DNA from: Pseudomonadales bacterium
GTDB taxonomy: Bacteria; Pseudomonadota; Gammaproteobacteria; Pseudomonadales; Halieaceae
Assembly (NCBI GenBank): GCA_024234815.1
Contig: JACKNO010000001.1
Span: forward strand, 744,001-808,000
Reading direction: 5' to 3'
Length of the DNA stretch: 64,000 nt
The translations under genes and the position numbers were made by a program. Shown one piece after another: positions 62,459-64,000 of the stretch (position 1 is the first letter of the stretch; each line of letters starts with the position of its first letter). A model generated the notes under the pieces. It was not told the DNA's origin. It saw only the letters and a program-made list of their open reading frames with translations, and made no database searches.

Positions 62459-63334
62459 CTAGAGCTGCGGTACTTCGGCAAGATTGATAGGCAGTTCGGC
62501 GCGACCTATACGCGCTGCGCGGTCCAGCAGGGTGGCCTCGGCAGCCTCAAGACCTATCATAATGATGAAACGTTTTTCGCGGATGCCCTGCAGACAGTAG
62601 CGCGCCAACTCGTCCAGGTCCTGTATGGGCAGCTCCATGCCAGCCGCCTCCGCAGCGACTTTGAAGTCCTGGACTGTCGGTACCGGGTCGTAAGGCTTTT
62701 CACGGGCCAGCTCCGCCGGGCGGTTGCGATCTGTGGTCCAGATGCCGGTATCGAGCAGTCCGCCGGAGGGGTAGAAAATGGAGGCGCCGAGTTTGGTTCC
62801 CTCGGTCAGCAGCTGGGCCGAGAGACATTCCGTCAGGCAGGATACGGCCGCTTTGCTGGCGGCGTACACGGACTGGTAAGGAAGGGGTGAGACACCGCCG
62901 TCTCCCGAGGAGGTGTTGATGATATGGCCCTCCTGGCCGCCCGCGATCATACGGGGCACGAAAGCCCGTATCCCGTGCATAACGCCGTGCACATTGACCC
63001 CGTGCACCCAGGTCCAGTCGTTGGCCGTGGTCTCCCAGACATTGGCGGAGGGCGCTGCGACCCCGGCGTTATTGAACAGCAGGTGACAGGCGCCGTGGGT
63101 ATCGTAGACGCGGCTCGCCAGAGCCTCACAGGATTCCGCGGAGCGGACGTCGGTTACCACACCCATGACGTCCCCTGCGCCGGAAAACTCCCGCAGAACA
63201 CGGTCGAGCGCAGCTTGCTCGACATCGGCAATCACGACTTTCGCACCGGCGGCGAGCAATTCCTTTACCAGCGAGCGGCCAATACCGCTGGCGCCACCGG
63301 TAACCACCGCTATTTTTCCTGCAAAGTCCTTCAT
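62459..63334 (-). CDS. Short-chain dehydrogenase/reductase
   Basis: A classical SDR of 291 residues: cofactor site TGGASGIG, D-type NADH-preferring acidic residue at VIADVEQ, the NNAGVAAP segment and catalytic YAASKAA (YxxxK) with Ser in INTSSGDGG. ATG 63334 follows AGGAGA; the upstream frame to 63370 is unsupported. Substrate unknown; the roughly 40-residue insertion-free core and C-terminal FIIMIG segment match SDRs annotated as oxidoreductases in marine Gammaproteobacteria. Confidence 0.9.
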   Translation of the reverse strand: MKDFAGKIAVVTGGASGIGRSLVKELLAAGAKVVIADVEQAALDRVLREFSGAGDVMGVVTDVRSAESCEALASRVYDTHGACHLLFNNAGVAAPSANVWETTANDWTWVHGVNVHGVMHGIRAFVPRMIAGGQEGHIINTSSGDGGVSPLPYQSVYAASKAAVSCLTECLSAQLLTEGTKLGASIFYPSGGLLDTGIWTTDRNRPAELAREKPYDPVPTVQDFKVAAEAAGMELPIQDLDELARYCLQGIREKRFIIMIGLEAAEATLLDRAARIGRAELPINLAEVPQL

Positions 63335-63579
63335 ATTCCGGCAATCTCCTGTAATCGAATGGGCTGGCAAGTGTTACACAGGGGCCGCGCGATGGTCCAT
63401 AATCAGGCAAGTGTCGCGCCAGCATATCGGGCCACATCGTTGAACCGGGCAGTGATTAATTCGTCGGCAGGCCGACTACACCAAACATGTGCAGCGTTGC
63501 GACGGCAACCGGGCAATTGCAAGCGCCAGCTCGTTGGGGTATCAACACCCCTGTAATCAGACGCGGTAAAAAGAGTTTA

Positions 63580-64000
63580 ATGGACGACAAATTTCGAGCC
63601 GGTTTCTGGCGCCTCGCAGATCCGAAAATCAGTATTACTTCCGCCGCTTCCATGGCTATCGGCGCCTCACTGGCGGCGGGCCACGGCGGTTTTTCCTGGT
63701 CCTGGTTGCTGGTCCTGGGGCTGGCCATGTTTTGTATGGAGGTTGCCAAGAACGCCTGGGGCGACGTTTACGACTTCGACTCGGGTACCGATCTGGCTGT
63801 CAAACCGGAGGACCGCACCGAATTTTCCGGCGGCAAACGCGTGCTGGTGGACGGTATTCTCACGCGCCGCCAGACCTGGGGAATCGCCTTCGGTGCCGGT
63901 GGCGCCGGCCTGGTGCTGGGAGCGCTGGTAGTATTCGGGCGCGAACCTGCCGTGTTCTGGCTTGGAGCCCTGGGCCTGGCACTTGGCTGGTCCTACCACG
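63580..64000 (+). CDS. UbiA-family prenyltransferase (3' truncated by window)
   Basis: The first 140 residues of an integral-membrane prenyltransferase starting MDDKFRAGFWRLADPKIS. The first Asp-rich Mg-diphosphate motif is represented by NAWGDVYDFDSGTD (NxxxDxxxD) near residue 60, followed by FSGGKRVLVDG, as in MenA/UbiA relatives. Three to four spans are visible before the window ends. It may prenylate a quinone ring or a chlorophyll-like or other polyaromatic acceptor; context does not decide. Confidence 0.85.
   Translation, partial: MDDKFRAGFWRLADPKISITSAASMAIGASLAAGHGGFSWSWLLVLGLAMFCMEVAKNAWGDVYDFDSGTDLAVKPEDRTEFSGGKRVLVDGILTRRQTWGIAFGAGGAGLVLGALVVFGREPAVFWLGALGLALGWSYH

Noticed and set aside
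1..64000. tRNA, rRNA, CRISPR, insertion sequence, integrase or phage features
   Set aside because: None recognised; no repeat arrays, transposase motifs or tRNA-like cloverleaf seen on reading.

Overview
The window is about 64 kb of high-GC, gene-dense bacterial chromosome. It looks like a marine gammaproteobacterium related to the Halieaceae/OM60 group. The reasons are gammaproteobacterial RlmJ and PpnN, a PhaF-like phasin with a lysine-rich tail, a TonB-dependent receptor, several periplasmic hydrolase lipoproteins and a wax-ester synthase. The taxonomic placement is inference. I found no tRNA, rRNA, CRISPR array, insertion sequence or prophage.

Layout. 1-3.7 kb: the 3' part of a carotenoid oxygenase and a secreted von Willebrand A protein. 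3.7-11.7 kb: an ethylmalonyl-CoA pathway cluster, mcd-mch-ecm-meaB-mcl1 on the minus strand with a divergent mcl2-like gene. The crotonyl-CoA carboxylase/reductase gene is not in view. 11.9-15.2 kb: wax-ester synthase/DGAT, rlmJ and an epimerase. 15.4-25.8 kb: a complete nitrate-assimilation operon (ABC transporter, FAD oxidoreductase, nirB, nirD, nasA) behind a sigma-54-like promoter. 25.9-34.8 kb: small genes, a cupin, a phasin, a DUF2934-Hsp20 fusion, a hydroxyacyl-CoA dehydrogenase, a VOC-VOC-SRPBCC fusion, ppnN and a DUF885 lipoprotein/hydrolase pair. 36.9-38.9 kb: a TonB-dependent receptor. 39-39.6 kb: a broken MOSC gene.

39.6-50.4 kb is the most unusual part. nirS (cytochrome cd1 nitrite reductase) and a NirI/NosR-like flavoprotein lie on the minus strand, divergent from a tight plus-strand operon. 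That operon encodes a 51-residue membrane protein, a CuA subunit, a B-type-like heme-copper subunit I, a SCO copper chaperone, a cytochrome b-ferredoxin-MvhD fusion, a membrane-anchored protein and a second, degenerate heme-copper subunit I-like protein. Subunit I lacks the active-site tyrosine needed for O2 reduction. FNR/DNR-type boxes (TTGAY-N4-ATCAA) precede nirS, nirI and the operon. The simplest reading is an anaerobically induced nitrite-to-NO-to-N2O module that uses a non-canonical CuA-type NO reductase in place of NorBC; this is inference from sequence.

50.5-64 kb: a TlpA-like lipoprotein, heme A synthase (probable AUU start), DUF805 and UPF0114 membrane proteins, an aspartoacylase-like protein, a penicillin-acylase-family lipoprotein, an M28 peptidase, a GT2 glycosyltransferase, an FKBP isomerase, a YbaN-like protein, an SDR, and the 5' part of a UbiA-family prenyltransferase running off the end.
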